Below, one piece after another: positions 28,859-38,376 of a DNA stretch of 64,000 nucleotides. A model generated the notes under the pieces. The model saw only the letters and a list, made by a program, of their open reading frames with translations, was not told the origin of the DNA and did not search any database. The DNA is taken from the NCBI GenBank assembly GCA_009885805.1, contig VFJZ01000028.1, positions 1 through 64,000 on the forward strand. Reading direction: 5' to 3'. This DNA comes from Actinomycetota bacterium (GTDB taxonomy: Bacteria; Actinomycetota; Thermoleophilia; Gaiellales; F1-60-MAGs149). The translations under genes and the position numbers were made by a program. Each line of letters starts with the position of its first letter. Within the stretch, counting starts at the first letter, position 1.

Positions 28859-29275
28859 CTACCGGCGGCGGCGGTTGATCGTCTCGCAGTCGCCGCGGAG
28901 GTCGTCGCGGCGGCTTGCGGTGACGCGGTCGGAGCCGCCACCGCAGCGGGCGGAGTCGATCGCGCCGTCGTTGGCGGTGGTGACGCGGTCGTTGCCGCGG
29001 CCGGTGTCGATGTGGTTGGCGCTGGACGATCCGAAGACGGTGTCCTTGCCGACGCCGGTGATCACGTCTTCGATCGAGATCGCCGTGTCGTTCTCGCCGG
29101 TGTGGCCGGAGACGGGCAGCCCGTTGAGTCGGATGACGATGGCGGGGCCGTCGAAGCAGGAGGCGCTATCGGAGCCGGCGCCGCCGTCGACGATGTCGAT
29201 ACCGAGGCCGCCGTAGAACGAGTCGTCGCCGGTGCCGCCGCGGAGGGTGTCATCGTCGTCGCCGCCGTTCAGCAC
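28859..29275 (-). CDS. RTX/hemolysin-type calcium-binding repeat protein (short, possibly truncated)
   Basis: LNGGDDDDTLRGGTGDDSFYGGLGIDIVDGGAGSDSA...HIDTGRGNDRV; true N-terminus uncertain. Confidence 0.65.
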   Translation of the reverse strand: MLNGGDDDDTLRGGTGDDSFYGGLGIDIVDGGAGSDSASCFDGPAIVIRLNGLPVSGHTGENDTAISIEDVITGVGKDTVFGSSSANHIDTGRGNDRVTTANDGAIDSARCGGGSDRVTASRRDDLRGDCETINRRRR

Positions 29276-29328
29276 GTCTGCACCGCCGGAATCGACTCTG
29301 ACCGTGTCGGCGTGCGGCGCAGCGCTCT

Positions 29329-30633
29329 TTAGCGACCCGCCACCCAGCTACGCGTCACCAGCGCTGCGGATCCGGCCAGCGCGATCGCGGCCGCCAGGTG
29401 GGCGTCCGCCACGCCCGCGATCTCCGGATCGTCGAGGTCGAGCGCGATCAGGTCGGCCGGCGCGCCCGTCTCGATCACCGGTGCCGGGAGGCCGAGCGCC
29501 GCGGCGCCACTCGACCAGCCGCACGACAGCAGGTATGGCGCGGGGCCGGCGTCACCGGTCGCGACGAGAACGTTGCGTCGTTGCGCCGTCCGCCGAGCAA
29601 CGTGTTCGAGTTCGCGGATCTCGAGCAACGGATCGATGATCGTGTTCGAGTCCGAGCCGACCGCGATGGGAACACCGGAGCCGAGCAGGCGGCGCGCCGG
29701 GACGTAGCCGTCGCCGAGGTTCGCCTCCGTTGTCGGGCAGGCGCAGACGGTCGCGCCGCGCGCCGCGAGCAGCGCGATCTCCGCGTCGTCGCAGTGCGTG
29801 CCGTGCACGATCGTCGTGCGCTGCGTCAGCGCTCCGGCGCGTTCGATCAACGCGACGGGCCGCAGGCCGGTCGCCGCGAGCGTCTCGCCGACCTCCCGCG
29901 GCTGTTCGCCGGCATGGAGGTGCAGGACGAGGTCGTGGTCGGAGCAATGCTCGCTGATCCGCGCGAGCCACTCCTCCGAGACGGCGCGCACGGAGTGGGG
30001 CGCGGCGCCAACCGTGACGAGTGGCCGGCCCGCCGCCCACTCCTGCAGCGCCGTCAGTCGGTCGAGGTACGCTCCCACCGACGGGTCGCAGAACCGTCGC
30101 TGCCCCGCGTCCGGTGGCCGGCCGAAGCCGCCGCGCTCGTACGCGGCGAGCAGCAGGACGATCCGCAGGCCGGCCTCCTCCGCTGCCTCGCAGACCGCCT
30201 CGGCGAGCGCGTTCGGCCGCTCGTACGGCGTGCCATCCGGTCGGTGGTGGACATAGTGGAACTCGCCGACGGCGGTGTAGCCGGCGCGCCTCATCTGCGC
30301 GAAGCAGCGCAGCGCCACGTCCCGGATCGAGTCCGGGTCGAGCGCGCCCGCCGCCGCGTACATCGCCTCGCGCCACGTCCAGAAGTCGTCCTCGGGTGCC
30401 AGGTGCGAGACGCGCTCGACGATGCCGCGCAGGTCGCGCTGGAAGCTATGCGAGTGCGCGTTGACGAATCCCGGCGCCAGGGCGGTGCGAGGCAGGTTGA
30501 TAGCGTCGCCCGGCGCGTGCACCGCGCCGATCACGCCATCGATAATGCCCTCGCCAGGGTCGATCAGGATCGCGAGGTCGCGGTGCACGCCGGTCTGGTC
30601 GAGGACGACCTCCGGGACCAGACAGACGGTCAC
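29329..30633 (-). CDS. hutF: formimidoylglutamate deiminase
   Basis: [54 protein letters not shown]; adjacent to hutU. Confidence 0.92.
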   Translation of the reverse strand: MTVCLVPEVVLDQTGVHRDLAILIDPGEGIIDGVIGAVHAPGDAINLPRTALAPGFVNAHSHSFQRDLRGIVERVSHLAPEDDFWTWREAMYAAAGALDPDSIRDVALRCFAQMRRAGYTAVGEFHYVHHRPDGTPYERPNALAEAVCEAAEEAGLRIVLLLAAYERGGFGRPPDAGQRRFCDPSVGAYLDRLTALQEWAAGRPLVTVGAAPHSVRAVSEEWLARISEHCSDHDLVLHLHAGEQPREVGETLAATGLRPVALIERAGALTQRTTIVHGTHCDDAEIALLAARGATVCACPTTEANLGDGYVPARRLLGSGVPIAVGSDSNTIIDPLLEIRELEHVARRTAQRRNVLVATGDAGPAPYLLSCGWSSGAAALGLPAPVIETGAPADLIALDLDDPEIAGVADAHLAAAIALAGSAALVTRSWVAGR

Positions 30634-32291
30634 GTCGTGATCCCGGGCAGGTCGAGGCCGGTCGCCTGCGCATGGTCGAGCGCCTCCTCGTAGCCAGCGT
30701 GCGCGTGGCGCATCACGCCCGTGCCCGGATCGTTCGTCAGCACGCGCTCGACCCGGCGCGCGCCGTCGTCGGTGCCGTCCGCGACGACCTGCGCGCCGGA
30801 GTGGATCGAGCGGCCGATGCCGACGCCGCCGCCGTGGTGCAGCGCGACCCAGGCGGCGCCGCTCGCCACGTTCAGCATCGCGTTCAGCAGCGGCCAGTCG
30901 GCGATCGCGTCGGAGCCGTCGCGCATCGCCTCCGTCTCCCTGTATGGCGAGGCGACCGATCCCGAGTCGAGGTGGTCGCGCCCGATCACGAGCGGCGCCG
31001 TCACCTCGCCGCTGCGGACGAGGTCGTTGAACCGCAGGCCGGCGCGGTGGCGCTCGCCGTAGCCGATCCAGCAGATGCGGGCCGGCAGGCCCTGGAAGGC
31101 GATCCGCCGCTGCGCCTGACCGATCCAGCGCGCGAGGCGCGCGTTCTCCGGGAAGAGGGAGAGCATCGCCTCGTCGGTCGCGGCGATGTCGTCCGCGTTC
31201 CCGGAGAGCGCCGCCCAGCGGAACGGCCCGATGCCGCGGCAGAACAGCGGCCGCACGTAGGCCGGCACGAAGCCCGGGTAGTCGAACGCGCGGGCGTACC
31301 CGGCATCGCGCGCCTCCGTGCGGAGGTTGTTGCCGTAGTCGACGACGACCGCTCCGAGGTCCTGGAAGCCCACCATCAACTCCACCTGGCGCGCCATCGA
31401 CGCCCGCGCGCGGGCGATGTACGCCGCCGGGTCAGTCGTACGGAGGTCGGCCGCCTCGTCGAGCGTCAGCCCGTCGGGGACGTAACCGACGAGGGGGTCG
31501 TGGGCGGCCGTCTGGTCGGTGACGATGTCGGGGAGGACGCCGCGCGCCGTCAGTTCCACGTGCAGGTCGTTCGCGGTCATCACGAGGCCGATCGAGCGCC
31601 CCTCGCCGGCGTCCATCGCCTCGCGCGCTTCGCGCAGCGCCGTGTCGAGGTCGGGCGCGACGAGGTCGAGGTAGCGGGTCTCCACGCGGCGCGCGAGGTG
31701 GTGCGGGTCGACGTCGGCGATCAGGCAGACGCCGTCGAGCATCGCGACCGCGAGCGGCTGAGCGCCGCCCATCCCGCCACAGCCGGCGGTGACGACGAGG
31801 CGCCCGGCGAGGCTGCCGCCGAACCGCTGCTCCGCGATCGCCGCGAACGTCTCGTACGTGCCCTGGACGATGCCCTGCGTGCCGATGTAGATCCACGAAC
31901 CGGCGGTCATCTGACCGTACATCGTCAGCCCGAGGTCCTCGAGGCGCCGGAACTCGTCCCAGGTCGCCCAGTCCGGCACGAGATTCGAGTTCGCCAGCAA
32001 GACCCGCGGCGCCATCTCGTGCGTGCGGAAGACGCCGACGGGGCGGCCGGACTGCACGAGCAGCGTCTCGTCGTCGGCGAGCCGCTTGAGCGTCGCGACG
32101 ATCTGGTGGTAGTCGTTCCAGGTGCGCGCCGCCTTGCCCGTGCCGCCGTAGACGACGAGGTTCGCCGGGTCCTCGGCGACGTCCGGGTCGAGGTTGTTCT
32201 CGAGCATCCGCAGCGCTGCCTCCTGCAGCCAGCCGCGGCAGCGAAGGGTGGTGCCGCGCGCGGCGCGGACGACGGGGGCGGTGGTCATCAC
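30630..32291 (-). CDS. hutU: urocanate hydratase
   Basis: [88 protein letters not shown]. Confidence 0.97.
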   Translation of the reverse strand: MMTTAPVVRAARGTTLRCRGWLQEAALRMLENNLDPDVAEDPANLVVYGGTGKAARTWNDYHQIVATLKRLADDETLLVQSGRPVGVFRTHEMAPRVLLANSNLVPDWATWDEFRRLEDLGLTMYGQMTAGSWIYIGTQGIVQGTYETFAAIAEQRFGGSLAGRLVVTAGCGGMGGAQPLAVAMLDGVCLIADVDPHHLARRVETRYLDLVAPDLDTALREAREAMDAGEGRSIGLVMTANDLHVELTARGVLPDIVTDQTAAHDPLVGYVPDGLTLDEAADLRTTDPAAYIARARASMARQVELMVGFQDLGAVVVDYGNNLRTEARDAGYARAFDYPGFVPAYVRPLFCRGIGPFRWAALSGNADDIAATDEAMLSLFPENARLARWIGQAQRRIAFQGLPARICWIGYGERHRAGLRFNDLVRSGEVTAPLVIGRDHLDSGSVASPYRETEAMRDGSDAIADWPLLNAMLNVASGAAWVALHHGGGVGIGRSIHSGAQVVADGTDDGARRVERVLTNDPGTGVMRHAHAGYEEALDHAQATGLDLPGITT

Positions 32292-32347
32292 GGCGGAGCG
32301 TACACCCGCCCGGCGCCGATCGCGCTCGGCTATGATGGGGTCGCCAC

Positions 32348-32421
32348 GCGGATGTAGCTCAGTTGGCTAGAGCGTCGCCTTGCCATGGCGAAGGTCGAGG
32401 GTTCGAGTCCCTTCATCCGCT
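32348..32421 (+). tRNA. tRNA-Gly (GCC)
   Basis: GCGGATG-TA-GCTC..GAGC-G-TCGCC-TTGCCAT-GGCGA-AGGTC-GAGGG-TTCGAGT-CCCTT-CATCCGC-T. Confidence 0.96.
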
Positions 32422-32429
32422 CCTCGACG

Positions 32430-32460
32430 TGTCGCAAAGGTGTGCGGCACCTTTGCGACA
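32430..32460. repeat. palindrome family copy 3
   Basis: TGTCGCAAAGGTG-TGCGG-CACCTTTGCGACA, 13-bp arms. Confidence 0.75.
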
Positions 32461-32467
32461 TCATTGC

Positions 32468-32914
32468 TCAGGCGGCGCCCGACTCCAGTAGTCGCTTCAG
32501 CGCGGCGAGGTCCTTCGTCGTCGCGCGCCGCACCGCCCGGGCCATGAACGGGGCGACGAGTTTCGAGAAGCCCGCCGGTTCACCGCGATTGCGCAGCGTC
32601 ATCCGCGTGCCGCCGTTCGCGGTCGCGGCCCACGTGTAGGTCGTCTCCATCGGAAACGGCCCCTGCGCCGTCCGCATGACGAGGCGCTCGCCCGGGACCA
32701 GTTCCGCGACCTCGTACGTGTAGGAGATCGTCCGGCCGAGGAATCGCGCGGCGAACGCCATCCGCGAGCCGACCGCGACCGGAGGCGGTGTCTCGAGATC
32801 GACCGACGCGATGTTCACGTACCAGCGCGGCGCGTTCAGCGGGTCGCCGGCGAACGCCGCCACCTCCACGACGGGCCGGTCGATGACGGTCTCCGTGACG
32901 ACGTCGACGCTCAC
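32468..32914 (-). CDS. SRPBCC family protein
   Basis: VSVDVVTETVIDRPVVEVAAFAGDPLNAPRWYVNIASVDLETPPPVAVGSRMAF. Confidence 0.85.
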   Translation of the reverse strand: MSVDVVTETVIDRPVVEVAAFAGDPLNAPRWYVNIASVDLETPPPVAVGSRMAFAARFLGRTISYTYEVAELVPGERLVMRTAQGPFPMETTYTWAATANGGTRMTLRNRGEPAGFSKLVAPFMARAVRRATTKDLAALKRLLESGAA

Positions 32915-33270
32915 GATGCGTCCGTCGCGAACGCGCGTCCGGCCAGGTTGGCGAGCGTTCCCTGCCAGCCCTCGACGTGGAGGTCGCGGATGCCATCGTG
33001 CGCGAACCCCGCGTGGACGAGGCGCCGCGGGCGGTCGATCTCGACGTACTCGCCGGTGGCGGCATGGACATCGCCGGTCTGCGGGTTGCGCATCGCGATT
33101 CGGAACGCGCCGCCCGGGCGCAGGTCGACATCGGCGACCGGCGTGTCCCAGTCGGGGCCGGCTGCGAACCAGCGCCGCAGCACCGCCGGCGTCGTCCAGG
33201 CGTCGAACACGGCCTCCGGTGTCGCAGCGATCGTGCGCTGAACGACGAGGTGGATCTCGGTGGCGGTCAC
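32911..33270 (-). CDS. SRPBCC/AHSA1-type protein
   Basis: VQRTIAATPEAVFDAWTTPAVLRRWFAAGPDW...LRPGGAFRIAM. Confidence 0.88.
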   Translation of the reverse strand: MTATEIHLVVQRTIAATPEAVFDAWTTPAVLRRWFAAGPDWDTPVADVDLRPGGAFRIAMRNPQTGDVHAATGEYVEIDRPRRLVHAGFAHDGIRDLHVEGWQGTLANLAGRAFATDAS

Positions 33271-33599
33271 GTCCCTCCCTTCGGGTGTTCCGCGAGGTAC
33301 TGCTCGATGACGTCGAGCTTCGACTCCCACGGGCCACGGTGCCGGTCGATCCAGGTCGCCGCGGCAGCGAGCCGGTCTGGCCGCAGGTGCAGGCGGTGGA
33401 CGCGCCCGACGATCTCGCGCTCGACGAGCGCCGCGTCCTCGAGGACGCGCACGTGCCGCGAGATCGCCGGCTTCGTCACGCCGAGACCCGCCGCTGCGGC
33501 CGCGACCGGCAGCGGTCCGGCCGCCAGACGCTCGACGATCGCTCGCCGCACGGGGTGGGCGAGGGCGAGGAAGCTGCGATCGAGGAGCCGATTGTTCAC
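33267..33599 (-). CDS. ArsR family transcriptional regulator
   Basis: FLALAHPVRRAIVERLAAGPLPVAAAAAGLGVTKPAISRHVRVLEDAALVERE. Confidence 0.9.
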   Translation of the reverse strand: MNNRLLDRSFLALAHPVRRAIVERLAAGPLPVAAAAAGLGVTKPAISRHVRVLEDAALVEREIVGRVHRLHLRPDRLAAAATWIDRHRGPWESKLDVIEQYLAEHPKGGT

Positions 33600-33614
33600 C
33601 GTTTCGTGAACAAT
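33591..33614 (-). promoter_or_regulatory. candidate ArsR operator (inverted repeat over the start codon)
   Basis: ATTGTTCAC-CGTTTC-GTGAACAAT, perfect 9-bp arms. Confidence 0.6.
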
Positions 33615-33615
33615 A

Positions 33616-34800
33616 CTACGAGCGATCGTCCTTCGGCAACAACGACGCCAGGACCCACGCTGCGCCCGCCACCAGCGCGAGCACCTGGACGGTCCGCTCC
33701 AGGCCGGACGCATCGGCGAGGACACCCAGCAGCGCGGCCGTCGCCGCGCCGACGCCGATCGAGAGGCCGAGGATCACACCGGACGCGAAGCCGACGTGGC
33801 GCGGGACGGCGTTCTGAGCGAGGACCACGAGCGGGTAGAAGCTCCCCTCCATCGAGATGCCGATCAGGACCATCAGGACGAAGACGCCGGCGAGAGGGCT
33901 GACCGTGATCAGCGCGACCAGTGGCACGGTGATCGCGATCGAGCGGACGACGACGCTGCGGAAGCCGAGGCGGTCGGCCAGGCGCCCGCCGACGAGTGTG
34001 CCGACGGCGCCGGCGATCATCAGCGTGCTGCCGGCAGCGTTCCCGATCGCCTCGCTGGTCTCCAGGGTCTGCCAGACGTAGAGCGGGACGAATGCCTGCA
34101 GGCCGAACTGCATCCCCGTTCGGGTCATCGCCGCCGCCGCGGCGAGAGAGAAGACGCCCCACTGGCTCGGTCCGTCGCCGGCGTCCGCTCGAGTCGCCGC
34201 GTCCGGACGGAACGAGTCGAGGTGTCGCCGCTCCGTGACGAGGACGACGGCGGCGATCAGTGGCAGGATCGCCACCAGCACGGTGCCGGAGAGGCCGAAC
34301 GCCAGGACCGAGCCGGTGACGAGAATCGGCCCGATCGCCCACCCCGACATGCCACCGAGCGCGAAGAAGCTCATCCCCGTTCCCTGCCGGCCGCTCCGCG
34401 CGGACACGTAACTGGCGAACCGGACTGCCTCGGGATGGAACATCGCAACGCCAACCGAGGCCACCATCAGGCAGACGGCCGTGCCGGCGTAGGAGTCGGC
34501 GACCCCGGACGCACCCGAGCCCACGGCCGCCGTCACGGCCCCGGCCGGAACCAGCCAGCTGGCCCGGATGCGGTCGGCGAAGATCCCGAGCAGAGGTTGC
34601 AGCAGCGAGGAGCCGAGGCTCGAGAACAGCAGCAGCGCCCCCGCCTGGGAGAAGCTGTAGCCGCGTTCCACGATCATGAACGGCATCAGCGGTGGGACGA
34701 TGCCCTGGCAGAGGTCGACCGACAGGTGGCCGAACGACAGGACGCCGATGCCACGCCGGTCGATCTCCGGCGGCAGGAGCTTCGCGACGAGTGCTGTCAC
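33616..34800 (-). CDS. MFS transporter
   Basis: GVLSFGHLSVDLCQGIVPPLMPFMIVERGYSFSQAGALLLFSSLGSSLLQPLLGIFADR, 12 TM pattern. Confidence 0.9.
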   Translation of the reverse strand: MTALVAKLLPPEIDRRGIGVLSFGHLSVDLCQGIVPPLMPFMIVERGYSFSQAGALLLFSSLGSSLLQPLLGIFADRIRASWLVPAGAVTAAVGSGASGVADSYAGTAVCLMVASVGVAMFHPEAVRFASYVSARSGRQGTGMSFFALGGMSGWAIGPILVTGSVLAFGLSGTVLVAILPLIAAVVLVTERRHLDSFRPDAATRADAGDGPSQWGVFSLAAAAAMTRTGMQFGLQAFVPLYVWQTLETSEAIGNAAGSTLMIAGAVGTLVGGRLADRLGFRSVVVRSIAITVPLVALITVSPLAGVFVLMVLIGISMEGSFYPLVVLAQNAVPRHVGFASGVILGLSIGVGAATAALLGVLADASGLERTVQVLALVAGAAWVLASLLPKDDRS

Positions 34801-35627
34801 GTCGCCTCCATGATCACGACCGCAGCCACGCCGCTGAGCGTCACGACGACGCCGCCGAGTTGCATCGGGCGCAACCGTTCGCCGAATGCGAAGCGTGAGG
34901 CGATCACCGTTACCACGGCGTACTGCGAGGCCACGACCGAGGCGATGGCGATGCTCCAGTCGGCACCGAACAGGAAGAAGGCGTAGCCGGCCACGTCCGT
35001 CACGCCCATCAGCGCCGCGTCCCGCGCCGGGATACCGCGCGGCACCGGCGGCCGCTGGTGGAGGGCGACGGGGATCAGCAGGCCGATCGCGACGAGGCGG
35101 CTGACGAGCAGCACCCACGGCAGCCCGATGCCGTCGGCCTCGCCGCCGAGGACGAAGACGCCGGCGAACGACAGCGACCCCAAAACGCCGAGCCCGATCG
35201 CCGCGGGCGTGACGTGTGCGTGCTCGCCCGGGCGTGTCGCGGCGAGGCAGCCGATCACGATCACGCCGAGCGCGATCGCGACGGCGGTGGGGAGGTGCTC
35301 GCCGAGCAGCACCGCGAACACGGCGGCGACCGCGCCGTCCGTCGCGACGATGGTCGTGACGATCCCGACGGCGCCGGCGCGGACGGCGAAGATCCAGGCC
35401 GCACTTCCGCCGAGATACGCGACGCCCGCCCCGACTGCGGTCAGCCACTCCTCCGCGGGCGCGTCGGGAACGCCGGCGGCGATCGCGAACGGCACGATCA
35501 CCACGAGGCCGACGATCTGGACGTAGAAGACCGCCGCGACCCCGCCGAGGGCGCGTGATGCACGCGCGCCGACGATGGAGCTCGCGCCCCACATCAGCGC
35601 CGTGAGAAGGCCGAAGATGACCGCCAA
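34797..35627 (-). CDS. EamA/DMT family transporter
   Basis: MAVIFGLLTALMWGASSIVGARASRALGG; duplicated 5-TM halves. Confidence 0.87.
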   Translation of the reverse strand: MAVIFGLLTALMWGASSIVGARASRALGGVAAVFYVQIVGLVVIVPFAIAAGVPDAPAEEWLTAVGAGVAYLGGSAAWIFAVRAGAVGIVTTIVATDGAVAAVFAVLLGEHLPTAVAIALGVIVIGCLAATRPGEHAHVTPAAIGLGVLGSLSFAGVFVLGGEADGIGLPWVLLVSRLVAIGLLIPVALHQRPPVPRGIPARDAALMGVTDVAGYAFFLFGADWSIAIASVVASQYAVVTVIASRFAFGERLRPMQLGGVVVTLSGVAAVVIMEAT

Positions 35628-35668
35628 GACGCCGCCATCGTGGCAGACGCGCGCTAGCGTTCCGCCCC

Positions 35669-37030
35669 ATGCCCGACGCCTTCCGAACCAACGCCGCCGG
35701 CCACCTCGAGATCGACGGCTGCGACGTCGTCGATCTCGCCGCCGAGTTCGGCGCGCCCTTCTGGGTCATTTCCGAGTCGACGATCCGCGCCAACTACCGG
35801 CGACTGCGGGACGCGTTCCGTCGTGTGTATCCGGCGACCGACGTCCTCTACGCGACGAAGGCGAACCCGCAGCCAGCGATCATCGCCGCCTGTCTCGCGG
35901 AGGGTGCGCTCGTCGACGCCGTCACGCTCGGGCACCTGCGGCTGATCGAGCGGGCCGGCGGCGCGCCCGACCGGATCGTCTTCAACGGCAACTCCAAGAC
36001 CGAGGCGGAGCTCCGCTACGCCCTCGAGCGGCGCGTCGGCGTCATCAACGTCGACTCGCTGGAGGAGATGGAACTGCTCGCGACACTGCAGCCGCGGACG
36101 GCGTCCCCCCCGCAGCGGGTCTGCCTGCGCGTCGCCGTGGACAACGCGCGGCTTCGCGCCGAGGACGAGCAGCTCGCGAAGGCCGAGTGGCTCGGGAAGT
36201 TCGGCATGGATCCCCTCGATGCGCTGGCGGCGGCGGCGGTCGCTCTCGGCCATCCCGGGTTCGACCTCGCAGGCCTCCACAACCACCTCGGCTTCACCGT
36301 CTACAACACGCCGTACTCGCCGAGCCTCGACATGCTGCGGCACGAGCGCTGCGTCGAACAGACGCTCGAGGTTGCGCGCGACATCCGCGCCGAGCACGGC
36401 CACCGGCTGGCGATCCTCAACATGGGCGGCGGCTACCGCGTCGGCAACCCCGAGGGGTACGGGCCCGGGCGCCTGACCGAGTTCCCGACCGCGGACGACT
36501 ACGCGATGGCGGTCGGCGGCACCGCGAAGGAGCTGTGCGCCGAGTGGGATCTCGGGACGCCGCGCCTGATCCTGGAGGCTGGCGGCTACCTCGTGACCGA
36601 CGCCGTCGCGCTGGTCGCGCGGGTCGGGCTCGCGAAGACGCGGCGGAGCGGGGACGAGACCCGTCGCTGGGCGTACGTCGAGAACACCTCCGCCTACCAC
36701 TTCGTGCGGCGGCTGATGTTCCGGTTCCACCACGAGGTCGTCGCGGCGAATCGGATGAACGATGCCACCGACACGCGCGTGTCGATCGCCGGGCCGATCT
36801 GCGCCGACGACGACCTCGCCGCCGAGATCCTGCTGCCGGCCCTGCGTCGCGGCGATCTGCTCGCGATCCTCGACAACGGCTCCTACTGCGAGGCCGTCAC
36901 CTCGGACTACTGCGCCGTGCCGATCCCGCCGGCCGTGATGGTGTCGGACGGCCGGGCGGCGCTCACCCGGCGGCGCGAGACGGTCGACGACCTGGTCGCG
37001 CGCTTCGACGTCCCCGCCTGGCTCGCCTGA
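35669..37030 (+). CDS. PLP-dependent decarboxylase, diaminopimelate/ornithine decarboxylase-like fold type III
   Basis: VLYATKANPQPAI; FNGNSKTEAEL; INVDSLEEM; LNMGGGYR; DNGSYCEAVTSDY. Confidence 0.88.
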   Translation: MPDAFRTNAAGHLEIDGCDVVDLAAEFGAPFWVISESTIRANYRRLRDAFRRVYPATDVLYATKANPQPAIIAACLAEGALVDAVTLGHLRLIERAGGAPDRIVFNGNSKTEAELRYALERRVGVINVDSLEEMELLATLQPRTASPPQRVCLRVAVDNARLRAEDEQLAKAEWLGKFGMDPLDALAAAAVALGHPGFDLAGLHNHLGFTVYNTPYSPSLDMLRHERCVEQTLEVARDIRAEHGHRLAILNMGGGYRVGNPEGYGPGRLTEFPTADDYAMAVGGTAKELCAEWDLGTPRLILEAGGYLVTDAVALVARVGLAKTRRSGDETRRWAYVENTSAYHFVRRLMFRFHHEVVAANRMNDATDTRVSIAGPICADDDLAAEILLPALRRGDLLAILDNGSYCEAVTSDYCAVPIPPAVMVSDGRAALTRRRETVDDLVARFDVPAWLA

Positions 37031-37036
37031 GCTTCG

Positions 37037-37204
37037 TCAGTCGCGGGCGCGGCGCCGCTCGACCCAGATCGCGAGCGGCGTCGAGATCGCGTAGAAGGCG
37101 GCGGCGTAGATGAGTGCGGTCGGCAGGTCCTTCGACAGGTAGATGACCAGGCCGACGCCGACGGCGAACATCGCCTGGCGCCAGATCAGGGTCTGCCAAC
37201 TCAC
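37037..37204 (-). CDS. small hypothetical membrane protein
   Basis: VSWQTLIWRQAMFAVGVGLVIYLSKDLPTALIYAAAFYAISTPLAIWVERRRARD. Confidence 0.6.
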   Translation of the reverse strand: MSWQTLIWRQAMFAVGVGLVIYLSKDLPTALIYAAAFYAISTPLAIWVERRRARD

Positions 37205-37227
37205 GCGACACAGGCTACCGTGAGACG

Positions 37228-38376
37228 GTGGCGGTGCGCGTTTTCCTGATGGCGCTGGCGGTCGTGTTCGCCGTCTCGACGCCGGCCTCGGCCGCGACGC
37301 CCGCGATCACGGCTGTCCATGTCGCGGCGGAGTCGGATGCCGTCGCGCGTGTGGCGGTGTCCGTCGCACCGGGCTCGGGGCAGGCCGTGCTCCGGGTCGG
37401 GCTGCGCGACCCGTCCGGAACCTGGCGGAACCTCCGTGCCAGACGCGTCGGACCGCGCTTCACCGGCCTCGTCCTGCGCGTTCGAGGACTCCGCGCCGGC
37501 TCCAGCTACCTGCTCCGAGTCGCGGTCGGTTCCCGGCTGCGAACGTCGACCCGCACGGTGCGATTCGGTACCGACGCCGTCCGCGTCGCGGTCGCGGGCG
37601 ACATCTCCTGCCCGCCCGGTTCGGCCGTCTCCGAGATCAGATGCCAGTCGGCCGCGACGGCCAGCCTGGTGGCCGCCGGCACCTATGACCGCGTCCTCAC
37701 GCCGGGTGACCTGCAGTACGCCGCGGGCGCGTTCGCCGACTACCAAGCCGCCTACGCTGCCACCTGGGGCGCGTTCCGTGACCGGACGATCCCGGCGCCC
37801 GGCAACCACGAGTACGGCACACCCGCGGCGGCCGGGTACTTCGCCTACTTCGGGGCACGCGCGGGCGACCCCGTGCGCGGCTATCACGCGACCGATCTCG
37901 GCAGCTGGCGCGTCCTCGCGCTGAACTCGAACTGCGCATCGGTCGGCGGCTGCGAGGCGGGTTCGTCGCAGGAGCGCTGGCTCCGCGAGACCCTCGCCGC
38001 CCGCCCGGACGGCTGCATCCTCGCCTTCTGGCACCACCCGCGGTTCTCCAGCGGCAGGCACGGCAGTCAAGCGCAGGTCACGGCGCTCTGGGACGCGCTC
38101 GCGGCTGCCTCCGCGGACGTCGTGCTCGCCGGCCACGATCACATGTACGAGCGGTTCGCGCCGATCGACGGCATCCGCTCCTTCGTCGTCGGCACCGGCG
38201 GGTACAGCCTGTACGCGTTCGGTCCGGCCCAGCCCGGGTCACTCGTCCGCCTGCCGGTCTTCGGGATCCTCGAGCTCACCCTGCGCCGCGGAACGTACGC
38301 CTGGCGCTTCCTCGAGGCCCCCGGCGGTGCCGTACGCGACGCCGGGCGCGGACGGTGCGCAACGCTTCCTGCGTGA
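37228..38376 (+). CDS. secreted metallophosphoesterase (purple acid phosphatase-like)
   Basis: Signal peptide; VAGDISCPPG, TPGDLQY, APGNHEYG, WHHPRFSSG, LAGHDHMYERF. Confidence 0.88.
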   Translation: MAVRVFLMALAVVFAVSTPASAATPAITAVHVAAESDAVARVAVSVAPGSGQAVLRVGLRDPSGTWRNLRARRVGPRFTGLVLRVRGLRAGSSYLLRVAVGSRLRTSTRTVRFGTDAVRVAVAGDISCPPGSAVSEIRCQSAATASLVAAGTYDRVLTPGDLQYAAGAFADYQAAYAATWGAFRDRTIPAPGNHEYGTPAAAGYFAYFGARAGDPVRGYHATDLGSWRVLALNSNCASVGGCEAGSSQERWLRETLAARPDGCILAFWHHPRFSSGRHGSQAQVTALWDALAAASADVVLAGHDHMYERFAPIDGIRSFVVGTGGYSLYAFGPAQPGSLVRLPVFGILELTLRRGTYAWRFLEAPGGAVRDAGRGRCATLPA

